Shown one piece after another: positions 20,701-28,650 of a stretch of DNA of 64,000 nt. The stretch spans positions 1-64,000 of the forward strand of contig JAEYWL010000010.1 in assembly GCA_023428915.1 (NCBI GenBank). The letters are read 5' to 3'. The position numbers and the translations under genes are program-made. The notes beneath the pieces are model-generated. The model searched no databases and was not told where the DNA came from. It was given only the letters and a program-made list of their open reading frames with translations. Source of the DNA: Verrucomicrobiota bacterium. Lineage in GTDB: Bacteria > Chlamydiota > Chlamydiia > Chlamydiales > JAEYWL01. The stretch's first letter is position 1; each line of letters starts with the position of its first letter.

Positions 20701-20788
20701 GTTAGCCCCGCGTGAAGGCTCCGCAGGAGCCGGAACGTGGGGTTACTGAATAAAGACAAATGGAGCTGCGGCAGCAGCGACACAAAAA
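20701..20788. repeat. Left 88-base inverted repeat flanking the transposase
   Basis: This is the reverse complement of 21256-21343. The outer 45 bases are identical, an 18-base middle part has several mismatches without gaps, and the inner 25 bases (starting AGCTGCGGCAGCAGCGACAC) are identical. It ends a few bases from the 3' end of the transposase reading frame. The arms contain REP hairpin units. Confidence 0.9.
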
Positions 20789-20792
20789 AATC

Positions 20793-21247
20793 TCATCCCA
20801 ACACAAACCTCTCATCAAATTTAACATTATGCAGCGTTAAGAGTTTTTTGTACTCTTCCTCAAATGACATTGTCGCATGATGCACTTCTTGGTTTTGAAT
20901 ATATTTTCGAACTTGTTCAATTGATGAAAAACTAACTGAAAATGAGCCATATCCTTCTTGCCATGCAAAATCACATGGCTGCTTGAATAGTTTTTGTGTA
21001 TCCATAAAGAAGAAGAAGCTTTTAGGTCCCTAATAAAACCAGAAAATTTATCAAGATTTGATAGCTCAATTAAGAGATGCACATGGTCTGGCATGCCGCC
21101 AATCGCTATAAGGTTACCGTGATGATTGGCAACAATACCCCCTAAATAAGGATAAAGGTGGATTTGAAGTTCAGGAGTGATAAATGCAAGGCGTTGTTTT
21201 GTTGACCAAATTAAATGAAAAAAATGTAAACGGTATGAATGTGTCAT
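20793..21247 (-). pseudogene. REP-associated tyrosine transposase (Y1_Tnp/IS200-like), frameshifted
   Basis: Two overlapping minus-strand frames together give one full Y1 (HUH) transposase. The first part, from the ATG at 21247, has SYRLHFFHLIWSTKQRL and the HUH motif in GMPDHVHLLIEL. The second part has FAWQEGYGSFSVS and VRKYIQNQEVHHATMSFEEEY. The join falls at a run of five A (20991-20995 on the plus strand). One extra A would give WIHKKLFKQPCDFAWQEGYG and restore a continuous protein of about 150 residues. The simplest reading is a one-base deletion that disabled the gene; programmed slippage is possible but the run is short. It is flanked by 88-base inverted repeats and REP units, as expected for RAYT genes. 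Confidence 0.85.
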
Positions 21248-21255
21248 ATTATTAC

Positions 21256-21343
21256 TTTTTGTGTCGCTGCTGCCGCAGCTCAATATGTTTTTATGCGATA
21301 ACCCCACGTTCCGGCTCCTGCGGAGCCTTCACGCGGGGCTAAC
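21256..21343. repeat. Right 88-base inverted repeat flanking the transposase
   Basis: It is the partner of 20701-20788, immediately upstream of the transposase start. It opens with TTTTTGTGTCGCTGC and ends with the REP unit CCCCACGTTCCGG to GCGGGGCTAAC. Confidence 0.9.
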
Positions 21344-21534
21344 AACTGCCATCGCTTCCGCGATGGTCTGTCAGCAAGGTTGGTTTATATCTGCATTTGT
21401 GTATACCAACGCTCCTTGCATTTACCCCACGTTCCGGCTTCTGCGGAGCCTTCACGCGGGGCTAACAACTGCCATCGCTTCCGCGATGGTCTGTCAGCAA
21501 GGTTGATTTATATCTGCATTTGTGTATACCAATT
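21299..21534. repeat. Two tandem 123-base REP-type repeats, right side
   Basis: Copy one starts at 21299 and copy two at 21422, differing at only a few positions. Each contains the imperfect palindrome CCCCACGTTCCGG to ACGCGGGG and the hairpin CCATCGCTTCCGCGATGG, then a tail ending near TTTGTGTATACCA. An open frame of 81 codons crosses this region, but it is only translated repeat and is not a gene. Confidence 0.85.
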
Positions 21535-21572
21535 CGAGCTCTTAGAGAGAAAATAATTTCGAATATGACTTA

Positions 21573-21600
21573 TTATAAGGTAGCAAGTCGGGTTTAAATA
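21573..21600. repeat. Half-site related to the 42960-43030 palindrome
   Basis: The bases AAGGTAGCAAGTCGGGTTTA differ by little from the right arm of the palindrome at 42960-43030. They overlap the stop codon of the DUF1398 gene. Confidence 0.4.
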
Positions 21601-21986
21601 ACGGGTACGATCTCCAAGTGGTATTTTGTCTCAGCAGGGTTAAAATAGCGAATTTTTCGGGACTGCATATCCACTTGATAATGAGAGATGCCCGCCATGG
21701 AAAGATCCTCTAGGAGTTCTAGATAGTTTGTCTTTCCTTCGATATGGCGTATAATTGCTTCTTTTGTCATAACATCACAAAAAACTTGTGAAGTTTGTAA
21801 AGGATGATAGCCTTTAAGTTCAGTTTTCTTAAACGAGCCAAAAGAGCCCTGAAAGACTACATGATAGGATTGAGTTAAATGAACAATGTAGCTAGTAACT
21901 CCTGCAGTCTTTAATGCTTCAAAAGTTTTAGGAAATGGCCAATTTTGCAGTTGTGCATTCTCTTGAATTTCTTCAATTATATTCAT
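21594..21986 (-). CDS. DUF1398-family protein (YbcV-like)
   Basis: The 130-residue protein matches the DUF1398 pattern: an N-terminal helix, FPKTFEALKTAGVTSYIVHL, a central LLEDLSMAGISHYQVDM, and RKIRYFNPAETKY at the end. The family includes E. coli prophage protein YbcV; its function is unknown and the old name phage envelope protein is not well founded. The ATG lies inside the end of the marR gene (14-base overlap), so the two are co-translated and the protein is probably under MarR control. Confidence 0.75.
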   Translation of the reverse strand: MNIIEEIQENAQLQNWPFPKTFEALKTAGVTSYIVHLTQSYHVVFQGSFGSFKKTELKGYHPLQTSQVFCDVMTKEAIIRHIEGKTNYLELLEDLSMAGISHYQVDMQSRKIRYFNPAETKYHLEIVPVI

Positions 21987-22428
21987 TATTTACCTCTATG
22001 TTTATTTTTACGGCAATTTTCAGTAAAATTTTTTTTAAAGTCTCTTTTTCTTCTTTTTGCAGCATATGAAAAAATTCATAGTCGTTTTTATCTGCAAGTT
22101 CTGCCAGTTGGGGAATCAAAATGTTAGCTTTTTCTGTAAGCTCTAAAAATGTATAACGGCGATCGCACCCAATTTTTCTGGTAATGAATTCGCGCTGCAC
22201 TAACTTTTCAACGGTTCTGCTAATCGCAGCCCTGTCAATCCCTACTCGCATAGCGATTTGTGCCGGGTTAACTTCTTTTTCATGGTAAAGGGCAATCAGC
22301 ACACACCATTCAGGAATGGAGATATCTGCCCCTTTTAATTTTGCCACGAAGGCATGGTGGACTTCATTACTCAGTCTGCTGAGCCAGAAACCAATGTGAT
22401 CTTCTAAGCGGGAAACATTTTTCTTCAT
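21973..22428 (-). CDS. MarR-family transcriptional regulator
   Basis: The 151-residue protein shows a winged helix-turn-helix: VLIALYHEKEVNPAQIAMRVGIDRAAISRTVEKLVQREFITRKIGCDRRYTFLELTEKA. The wing Asp-Arg pair (DRR) is typical of MarR. MarR proteins are dimeric repressors, often of the adjacent gene and of themselves, released by small phenolic or oxidising signals. Two palindromes lie directly upstream of the start (22432-22446 and 22456-22469) and are good operator candidates. The DUF1398 gene overlaps the 3' end. Confidence 0.9.
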   Translation of the reverse strand: MKKNVSRLEDHIGFWLSRLSNEVHHAFVAKLKGADISIPEWCVLIALYHEKEVNPAQIAMRVGIDRAAISRTVEKLVQREFITRKIGCDRRYTFLELTEKANILIPQLAELADKNDYEFFHMLQKEEKETLKKILLKIAVKINIEVNNEYN

Positions 22429-22431
22429 AAC

Positions 22432-22469
22432 ATCAATATAATTGATATGTCTATTATTGACAAGTCAAT
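22432..22469 (-). promoter_or_regulatory. Candidate MarR operators, two palindromes upstream of marR
   Basis: ATCAATATAATTGAT (22432-22446) and ATTGACAAGTCAAT (22456-22469) are dyads sharing the half-site ATTGAY, on one helix face spacing and within 45 bases of the marR start. AT-rich 14-16-base palindromes are typical MarR operators. Binding is inferred. Confidence 0.5.
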
Positions 22470-22483
22470 TAATTTGAGTCTTG

Positions 22484-22854
22484 TTAAGCCTCTTGAAGTG
22501 CAGCAGTTGAGTCTCTAAAGTTTAGAAGGGACCAACCTTGAATAGACTGGTTCCGGTCGCCAGAATAGATGAGATAACCTGTTGGACAACGGTCTCCGAC
22601 CAGCTTCTTAAAGTAATTGAGGCGCTGTAAGAACTGTGAGTTATAAGTCGCGCTAGACTTTACTTCAATAGGGATCAGCGGGTCTTCCACTGCCAGAAGT
22701 CTTGTCTCAGGATCTTCAAAGTTAACATAGGGTTTTCTGGGAAAGATTCCCTGACAAGCGTTGTTTTGCCTGATTGCCTAGGGCCAATAAGTGTTACCAC
22801 TGGGAAATCCTGTGCCAGCTTTAATAGAATATTTTGCAAATGTCGAGGGTACAT
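22484..22854 (-). pseudogene. Remnant of AAA ATPase with DUF4143 C-terminus
   Basis: From the ATG at 22854 the frame encodes an N-terminal segment with the Walker A GPRQSGKTTLVRESFP. The protein then needs a frame change near 22747 to continue as RKPYVNFEDPETRLLAVEDPLIPIEVKSS. In intact members about 300 residues separate the ETRLLA region from the IEVKSS motif; here they are directly joined. So the gene has both a frameshift and a large internal deletion, leaving only the two ends (YLIYSGDRNQSIQGWSLLNF is the normal C-terminus). Families of these ATPases are common accessory genes with unclear function. The last 68 codons remain open but are unlikely to be a working gene. Confidence 0.8.
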
Positions 22855-23032
22855 GGATTACTTTGTGTAAAATTGAGTTGCAACTTCAGAATTACACAAA
22901 AAAAAGATTCAAAGCAAGCGGCGCTTGTTAAGATTACAATTTACTAGGCAATTGCGTCAGGCTGTGCTCATAAAGTTCTGGGTTGGAATAAATTTGCTTA
23001 CTGCTTTTAACATACAGGCCTTGTTATAAAAA

Positions 23033-23060
23033 AAGACCTTAAGAAAATCCTTAAGGTCTT
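23033..23060 (-). terminator. Intrinsic terminator of the 23108-23617 gene
   Basis: The arms AAGACCTTAAG and CTTAAGGTCTT pair perfectly around a six-base loop. On the minus strand the stem is followed by a run of seven T. It lies 48 bases after the stop codon. Confidence 0.85.
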
Positions 23061-23107
23061 AAAAATGATTAGACTAGTTATTCAAATCCGTCGAAACGCT
23101 GATCTAT

Positions 23108-23617
23108 TTACCTTTGGGATACATCGACAGGGGGATAATAATACAAATTTTGAGATGTGCGGATAGCTTCCGGCCCTTGTGCTCCAGATAAGTTAAATAC
23201 TCGTACAATCTCTTCATTGCAGCGAAAAATCACTTTCACATCTGAGTTCTTCCAGTTCGTAAATGTTTTTCTAACATTTTCTTCAGATAAAGCTAAATTT
23301 TCAAAGGTTTCGATCTCTCCATTTGGTAGTTTATTCGCAAAAAAAAGATTAAAATTTAGCTCTTTTGGAGGTGTAAAGTTTTTAGCAATATCCTTTAAAA
23401 TTCTTCCTAGTTCGCACTTTTTGCCTTTAATGCTTATAATATCAAATTTTCTACCATTACATAATGCTATGGCTCCTGGTTGAACACATTGCTCATCTGA
23501 ATCCATATCCTGAGTGTCGAATTTTATAACTTGTTTAGAGTTTGATTCATAAGTCCATTTTACACCAGAAAATTGTTTATAACTTGCAGGGTCCCATTTT
23601 CCATTTGCAGCTTCCAT
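23108..23617 (-). CDS. Hypothetical protein, unrecognised
   Basis: The 169-residue protein starts at an ATG with AGGAGC upstream. I do not recognise a domain. It is soluble-looking, has no signal peptide or membrane segment, and has alternating charged and hydrophobic stretches (KVIFRCNEEIVRVFNLSG, FDIISIKGKKCELGRILKDI). It has its own terminator and is separated by another terminator from the two paralogous genes upstream, so it may have its own promoter in the 23620-23655 spacer. Its position suggests it belongs with that lineage-specific cluster. Confidence 0.6.
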   Translation of the reverse strand: MEAANGKWDPASYKQFSGVKWTYESNSKQVIKFDTQDMDSDEQCVQPGAIALCNGRKFDIISIKGKKCELGRILKDIAKNFTPPKELNFNLFFANKLPNGEIETFENLALSEENVRKTFTNWKNSDVKVIFRCNEEIVRVFNLSGAQGPEAIRTSQNLYYYPPVDVSQR

Positions 23618-23658
23618 TTTTTGCTCCTAAATAAAGTTATTAAATTGAATAAAAAAAT

Positions 23659-23698
23659 CATAAGCCTCTGTAATTAGCAGTAATTAGAGAGGCTTATG
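23659..23698 (-). terminator. Intrinsic terminator of the 23727-26513 gene cluster
   Basis: The arms CATAAGCCTCT and AGAGGCTTATG are perfectly complementary. On the minus strand they are followed by ATTTTTTTATT. It lies 28 bases after the stop of the 290-residue gene. Confidence 0.8.
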
Positions 23699-23726
23699 AA
23701 ATAGGTCTAAGACTTAGTTGATTAGA

Positions 23727-24599
23727 TTAGTTTTGGACAATGAATCTAAATGTTTGGTTAGCTTGCTCTCTAACTTGGTCAATAGATCTCTTAGCTTCAT
23801 CCACTTTTGCGCCGAACCGCTGCGATTCAGTGTTTAATTCTTGTAATTGTACTTCGCTAAGTCGCTGCATGCTGCTTGCTTGAGTCTGTACAGCTGACTG
23901 GTTGACAGACACCACTTCTTTACCGGTTTCAGTTACTTTAGAAGTGCTTCCAATACCTTGCAGCAAGTTCTCAAGAGTTTTATCATTAATATTTAAGCCG
24001 GTTAAAGCATTTATACCTTTTGTTCCTGCGAATGCCGTTCCTGCGCCAGTCAGGTTAGCTAGCCCGGTTAGGGCTCTTGCTACCATCACTGTTTTATCTT
24101 TTAGGGATTTAACACTTTCCTTAACGTTTTCGTCAAAACCGCGCTTGGTTTCAGAAGTTAGCGTTTTAGTCACTTCTTGCGAGCCGTAATTGACACTGCC
24201 ATTGATTTCTTCAATTTGATACAACTGCTCTACTGAGGAGGAATGGTTAAAAATACCAGAAGATAGTTTTTTATCGAGTCTTTTATCAAAGACTTCTAAG
24301 CTTTCATTTCGTTTAACATAAAATGGGTTATTAGCTTCAATCTTTGAAGTTTTTGCCCGGCTTTCAATGTCGTACGGCTGCTCCGACTTTTGAATGGTAT
24401 CCAGAGAAAACGCAGTGCTAGCAAAACCGTGTTTTACTTTGGCTGTAAAATCTGAAAGCGTTTCACCGGCTTTACATACAGCATCTTTAATGCGATGCAA
24501 GCCAAAGTCAAAGGCTGTAACTGCTGCAAAAGGCACCATTCTTTTGGTGTCTTCTTCAATAGCGCCTATCGTTTGTTTTCTTTGTACTTCATAATTCAT
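23727..24599 (-). CDS. Lineage-specific helical protein, paralogue of 24612-25718
   Basis: The 290-residue protein has GAGGT before the ATG. It shares an N-terminal block with its upstream neighbour: a TKRMVPF-like start, then IKDAVCKAGETLSDF and KHGFASTAFSLDTI (neighbour: VKDMLCKAGEKISGA, KHGYASEEFSQDSI). A Gly/Ala-rich hydrophobic segment (ALTGLANLTGAGTAFAGTKGI) lies near residues 190-215, and a long Gln/Glu-rich coiled coil near the end (LSEVQLQELNTESQRFGAKVDEA is broken here only for description). Hydrophobic segment plus coiled coil is a layout seen in translocators and inclusion proteins, but I cannot assign it. Gap to the upstream gene is 12 bases. Confidence 0.65.
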   Translation of the reverse strand: MNYEVQRKQTIGAIEEDTKRMVPFAAVTAFDFGLHRIKDAVCKAGETLSDFTAKVKHGFASTAFSLDTIQKSEQPYDIESRAKTSKIEANNPFYVKRNESLEVFDKRLDKKLSSGIFNHSSSVEQLYQIEEINGSVNYGSQEVTKTLTSETKRGFDENVKESVKSLKDKTVMVARALTGLANLTGAGTAFAGTKGINALTGLNINDKTLENLLQGIGSTSKVTETGKEVVSVNQSAVQTQASSMQRLSEVQLQELNTESQRFGAKVDEAKRSIDQVREQANQTFRFIVQN

Positions 24600-24611
24600 G
24601 GTACGACCTCA

Positions 24612-25718
24612 TCATCTTTTTATTATAAACATAGCTGTTTTATAGTCTTCTCTCGCCCAAGTAAATTGGGTGCGGTTAAATTCAAATTCCTGAGAGATGT
24701 TTTTTTGATTTTTTTTGAGCGATTTTCCTAGTCTATCATCGGCTTTTTTAAAGGCGGCATCGGTTTCTTTAAGGTTAGCTTGGATGACATTATTTTGGTA
24801 CTCCACAACGCCGCCTATCAGATCGCCAGATCCTTTACCTGCTGAGGTAATCCCTCGAAGCCAATTCAAGGCTCCTTGAGTCCCGTGTGATTTTGCAAAG
24901 GAACCGAGCGAACTCCCTAAAGATATGGCAGCCAATGCAAATTGAATTCTTCCCAACCACTTATCCACAGCCTCTTGATCATTTCCCCCTAAAAACTCTG
25001 CCAGCATCATTTTAAATTTATTGTCAAAATGAGAGTCAAGGGAGTTAGCCATTGTGACCCCTAATGACAAAATACTTAAGGGGTTTAAGCCAGCGCCCAC
25101 CACAGTGAGAGCTGCTTGTGCAAATGAAAAGACTTCTTTGAAGGTATTCCAGTTTTTAGTTTGCTTGGCTTTGATTACAGCTTCTCTAATTTTTTCATGC
25201 CGTTCAGCGATTATTTTTTTGCGGCCGTCGAATTCCTGTTTGAATTCATGTTTGGCAGCTGTAGCTTTATCTTTTTGAAGTTCCAGTTCGCTTTTGGTGA
25301 ACATTTCTTGGAGTTTTTCAAAAGAGAAATTATCTTCTGGATCTTCAGAAGCTTCTTTCATAAGTGCGACAACTTCGTTCATCGCATCTACAAATTTCTT
25401 GGCATCAGTGGAAAGTTCTTCTGCTGCAGCAACTTTAGCTATTGGGGATTTAGCGCGTTGCTCAAGTTCAAATACAATAGGAGGAGTGGCTGGGCCAATA
25501 GAGTCTTGACTAAACTCTTCACTGGCATAACCGTGTTTAGCACTGCCTGTGATGGCTCCGCTTATTTTTTCACCTGCTTTACACAGCATGTCTTTAACAA
25601 GTTGAAAGCCATAACTGAAGCTGGATGTGGCTTCGACAAGGGGAGTGCAGGCAGGTTGGAGTTTTCTGGTGTCCTGCTGAATCCTGTCAAAAGTTTGTAT
25701 CTCTCTTAATTCACTCAT
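24612..25718 (-). CDS. Lineage-specific helical protein with hydrophobic segment, paralogue of 23727-24599
   Basis: The 368-residue protein starts at an ATG with AGGAGC seven bases upstream. The N-terminal block (CKAGEKISG, KHGYASEEFSQDSI) is shared with the downstream gene. Residues about 95-205 are highly charged and helical (KKFVDAMNEVVALMKEAS, KHEFKQEFDGRKKIIAERH). Residues about 205-290 contain hydrophobic helices (VFSFAQAALTVVGAGLNPLSI, FALAAISLGSSLG). The C-terminal part is again charged. No signal peptide is seen. I do not recognise the family. A secreted, membrane-interacting protein is a possible reading, by layout only. Confidence 0.65.
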   Translation of the reverse strand: MSELREIQTFDRIQQDTRKLQPACTPLVEATSSFSYGFQLVKDMLCKAGEKISGAITGSAKHGYASEEFSQDSIGPATPPIVFELEQRAKSPIAKVAAAEELSTDAKKFVDAMNEVVALMKEASEDPEDNFSFEKLQEMFTKSELELQKDKATAAKHEFKQEFDGRKKIIAERHEKIREAVIKAKQTKNWNTFKEVFSFAQAALTVVGAGLNPLSILSLGVTMANSLDSHFDNKFKMMLAEFLGGNDQEAVDKWLGRIQFALAAISLGSSLGSFAKSHGTQGALNWLRGITSAGKGSGDLIGGVVEYQNNVIQANLKETDAAFKKADDRLGKSLKKNQKNISQEFEFNRTQFTWAREDYKTAMFIIKR

Positions 25719-25784
25719 CGAGTGCTCCTAACATTCAAAAATCGCATTATGTCAGTAAGGCTAATTAACCGCCAAGATTTATAA

Positions 25785-26513
25785 TCACCTTCCGGCCATC
25801 GCCCTTGCTTTCGAAATTTTATCTTCATGCAAGGTTTTCATAATTGTTCTCGACATCAATAGGGTTTCATTGCGTTCGTTGTTTAAGCGATTTACAGTTT
25901 GTACTTGCATTTGGTGCAGCATCGAAAGGTCGTCGCTTGTAGTCCTTAAAATATCGAGCCAGCGATCCCTCTCTTCTTTATTATGGCCGCCGGTTTTAAG
26001 ATTGCCTTTACTGTCTTTAATTCCTTCCATTGCGCGGGCGACGTCTTCAACTTCGGCAATATCTTGCTCTAGCGCCTCTAAACTGGTAGCCCAATCGCCA
26101 TTGCCTGCAACTAAATCGCGCAGCTGGTTTAAAGAAGGCCTTGCCTCACCGGAAAATTTGTCTTTAAAAGCGGTCATGAGCTCTTGCGGAAGTTTTTTAT
26201 GCAGCTGGTCTAACTCTTTATGCAATTGGTCATTAGCTTCTTTTATGGTCTCTTGCACTGTTTTTGAATCAAAGTTGCCTTTGGCATCAGATGCTGCGTT
26301 GATGGCACGAACGAGATTGTGCAAGAGGCGGATGCGGAATTGGCGGTTGCGCAGCTGGGTAAATTCATCACGTGAACGATCTTCCAGCATGGAGAGTCTT
26401 TGTCCACAGAGCAGCTTGGTTAAGCCATCAAGCGAGAGGCTTTCTTTGCTTAAATCGGTGATAGGTTCAACGACGAGTTCCTCTATGCCTTCTGCTTTTG
26501 TTAGATCGGCCAT
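25785..26513 (-). CDS. Lineage-specific coiled-coil protein
   Basis: I use the ATG at 26513 because GGAGGG precedes it by a few bases; a start 12 codons upstream lacks one. The 242-residue product is almost wholly helical and charged, without signal peptide or membrane segment. It has a heptad-like stretch KEANDQLHKELDQLHKKLP and a helix LHQMQVQTVNRLNNERNETL near the end. It heads a same-strand run with the two paralogous proteins (66-base gap). The function is unknown; a chaperone or structural partner of the neighbours is a guess. Confidence 0.6.
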   Translation of the reverse strand: MADLTKAEGIEELVVEPITDLSKESLSLDGLTKLLCGQRLSMLEDRSRDEFTQLRNRQFRIRLLHNLVRAINAASDAKGNFDSKTVQETIKEANDQLHKELDQLHKKLPQELMTAFKDKFSGEARPSLNQLRDLVAGNGDWATSLEALEQDIAEVEDVARAMEGIKDSKGNLKTGGHNKEERDRWLDILRTTSDDLSMLHQMQVQTVNRLNNERNETLLMSRTIMKTLHEDKISKARAMAGR

Positions 26514-26717
26514 AGTCCCTCCTGTGCAAAAACCAGTCCTATTTGGCATGGACTGATGTGTTGATTAAACATTACCAAAGGGTAATAATACATAAAAGTT
26601 AGAATGATTAAAACAAAACTCTATTAAGATCGGATAAAGATTGAGGGGACTAGCAAAAATATAGCTGTTAATTAGCTCTTTCGAGTATTCTGATCGGCAT
26701 AAATAACCGGAATTTCC

Positions 26718-27713
26718 ATGTCAAACCGCTTTATTGAATCCTCATTAGCAAAAGAAGACACCCTTTTTGAAGTTCCCCTGCGGCCTCAGGCGTTAGAAGA
26801 TTTCTCTGGTCAGGAAGCAATTAAAGAGCGTTTAGAGGTTTACATTGGCGCCGCCAAGCAGCGCGGAGAATCATTAGGGCATTGTTTGTTTAGCGGCCCG
26901 CCAGGGTTAGGCAAAACTACTTTAGCTAATATTCTCGCCAAAGCCATGGGTACCAACTTGGTAGTGACTTCCGGGCCGGTAATAGAGAAGGCGGGTGATT
27001 TAGCTGGCTTGCTGACCAATCTGCAAGAGGGCGATATTCTATTTATCGATGAAATTCACCGCTTAAACCGCGCTGTAGAAGAGTATCTTTATCCTGCCAT
27101 GGAAGACTTTGCTTTGGATCTGGTTATCGATAGCGGGCCGAATGCGCGCACGGTTCAGATCAAGCTGAAAAAGTTTACTCTTGTAGGCGCTACGACAAGG
27201 GTTGGTTTGCTTTCGAGTCCCTTGCGTTCACGCTTTCCCTTAACTTGCCGGCTTGATTACTATACCCCTGAAGTATTGCAGAATATTATTTTGCGCAGCA
27301 GCCGGATTTTAAACACGTCGCTAGTCCCTGAAGCTGCGCTTGCAATTGCCAGACGCTCCCGCGGCACGCCCAGGATTGCCAACAACCTGCTCCGCTGGGC
27401 CCGGGACTACGCACAGCTCAAAGCGGGGAACATGATCTCTCATGAGGTGGCATGCCGCGCATTAGATATGCTCGCCATTGATGAGAATGGCTTGGATGAA
27501 ATGGATGTTAAAATTCTTTCAGTGCTGATTGAACACCATAATGGCGGGCCTGTAGGGGTTAACTCTTTGGCGGCGGCATTGGGCGAAGAGAGCAGCACCA
27601 TAGAAGAGGTGTACGAGCCTTTTTTAATTATGCAGGGCTTGATTAAGCGAACCCCAAGAGGCAGGGAGGCCACGCCGCTTGCCTATAAATATTTTCAAAC
27701 GAATAGGTATTAA
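26718..27713 (+). CDS. ruvB: Holliday junction branch migration ATPase RuvB
   Basis: The 331-residue RuvB has [19 protein letters not shown] at the start, Walker [10 protein letters not shown], Walker [13 protein letters not shown], the sensor [17 protein letters not shown] and a C-terminal winged helix ([22 protein letters not shown], then [13 protein letters not shown]). As a hexamer around DNA it drives branch migration with RuvA. RuvA and RuvC are not in the window. The SpoIID homologue follows after 33 bases, an order conserved in chlamydiae. Confidence 0.97.
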   Translation: MSNRFIESSLAKEDTLFEVPLRPQALEDFSGQEAIKERLEVYIGAAKQRGESLGHCLFSGPPGLGKTTLANILAKAMGTNLVVTSGPVIEKAGDLAGLLTNLQEGDILFIDEIHRLNRAVEEYLYPAMEDFALDLVIDSGPNARTVQIKLKKFTLVGATTRVGLLSSPLRSRFPLTCRLDYYTPEVLQNIILRSSRILNTSLVPEAALAIARRSRGTPRIANNLLRWARDYAQLKAGNMISHEVACRALDMLAIDENGLDEMDVKILSVLIEHHNGGPVGVNSLAAALGEESSTIEEVYEPFLIMQGLIKRTPRGREATPLAYKYFQTNRY

Positions 27714-27746
27714 TTGGATTTATCTAACATTAAGGAGAAAGAGAAG

Positions 27747-28646
27747 ATGATGACTAGGCTTCTTTTTATCATATTAGCCCTTAGCCCTTTTACAGCGGCT
27801 ACTGTTGAAGGCGGATTATGGGACAAATTTAAAAGCGTAATTTTTGGAGAAGAGATTCCAACCCCGTTAACTATTCGCGTACTAATCCAGCACGATGTCA
27901 AAAATGCTATGGTGGAAGTGAAAGGGCCGTATAATATTTATGACCCGCGGGATAACAGCCGTTTAGGCACCTATTTTTCTAACAAAACTTACCCTGTGCA
28001 AGCCCTTAGCACTGGCATAAAGTGGGGGGAAGCTTTTCCAGGTGTATATCAATTGCATATCGTACCCGATGAACCATTTACAACAATTGTGGTAAACGGG
28101 GTAGAGTACACAGGTTCTTTGTTTATCTATGACATTGGCGGGGCAATCAGCATTATCAACGAAACGGATATCGAAGACTACCTGCAGTCCACGATGGCAG
28201 GTAAATTCTCTCCTGAATTGCATGAAGAGACTTTGGCTGCAACTGCTATCGCTGCAAGGACTCAAGCCTATTACCTTTCCAAGGTGCAAGCGAATTCTTA
28301 TTGGGATGCAAATGGCTCTGAAACTGGTTTTCAAGGGTATATTCCTCCGGCTAAAGATGCTGTCGGCCGCGCCATTGCTTCAACTAAATACATGGTTCTA
28401 AGCAATACCGGTGCGTACGAAAAACTTATCACTCCATTCCCTGTGAAAATTATGGCTGAGGGTGCAGGCGCGCGCGGAGGCAATAAATTCAGCATTCAGG
28501 AAGCCGAAAAACTAGCTGAAAGAGGCTCTACAGCAGCTAAAATTTTAGCAAAGTCTTTCCCTGATGCCAAAATTGAGCTGGCTTATAGTCCAGAGGGGCC
28601 GCAAAAGTTAATTCCGGAAATCACTCCTCCTAAAAATACAAAATAA
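27747..28646 (+). CDS. spoIID: SpoIID homologue, septal peptidoglycan-acting protein
   Basis: I use the ATG at 27747 (AAGGAG nine bases upstream); an in-frame TTG at 27714 would give a poor signal peptide. The 299-residue protein has a signal peptide (LLFIILALSPFTAATVEG) and a SpoIID domain: SIINETDIEDYLQSTM and LAATAIAARTQAYYL. SpoIID proteins are lytic transglycosylases that cut glycan strands; a chlamydial homologue has been linked to division-septum peptidoglycan. At the position where B. subtilis SpoIID has its catalytic Glu in the SEMP motif, this protein has Lys153 in AGKFSPE. It may therefore bind glycan without cutting, or use another residue. A transcription terminator follows the stop. 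Confidence 0.85.
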   Translation: MMTRLLFIILALSPFTAATVEGGLWDKFKSVIFGEEIPTPLTIRVLIQHDVKNAMVEVKGPYNIYDPRDNSRLGTYFSNKTYPVQALSTGIKWGEAFPGVYQLHIVPDEPFTTIVVNGVEYTGSLFIYDIGGAISIINETDIEDYLQSTMAGKFSPELHEETLAATAIAARTQAYYLSKVQANSYWDANGSETGFQGYIPPAKDAVGRAIASTKYMVLSNTGAYEKLITPFPVKIMAEGAGARGGNKFSIQEAEKLAERGSTAAKILAKSFPDAKIELAYSPEGPQKLIPEITPPKNTK

Positions 28647-28650
28647 GCTT

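Noticed and set aside
21261..21506. Open frame of 81 codons with an internal repeated peptide
   Set aside because: It is produced by translation of two tandem 123-base REP units; it has no start context and no family resemblance.
22484..22690. Intact 68-codon gene
   Set aside because: It is the C-terminal remnant of the disrupted DUF4143-type ATPase and starts inside the old coding region.
25161..25709. Plus-strand open frame of 182 codons, Phe/Cys-rich
   Set aside because: It is antisense to the 368-residue gene, with composition typical of the complement of a Glu/Lys-rich coding sequence.
25870..26556. Long plus-strand open frame of 228 codons
   Set aside because: It is the antisense shadow of the coiled-coil gene at 25785-26513, which has a GGAGGG site and a plausible helical product; the plus-strand product is Ser/Arg-rich without pattern.
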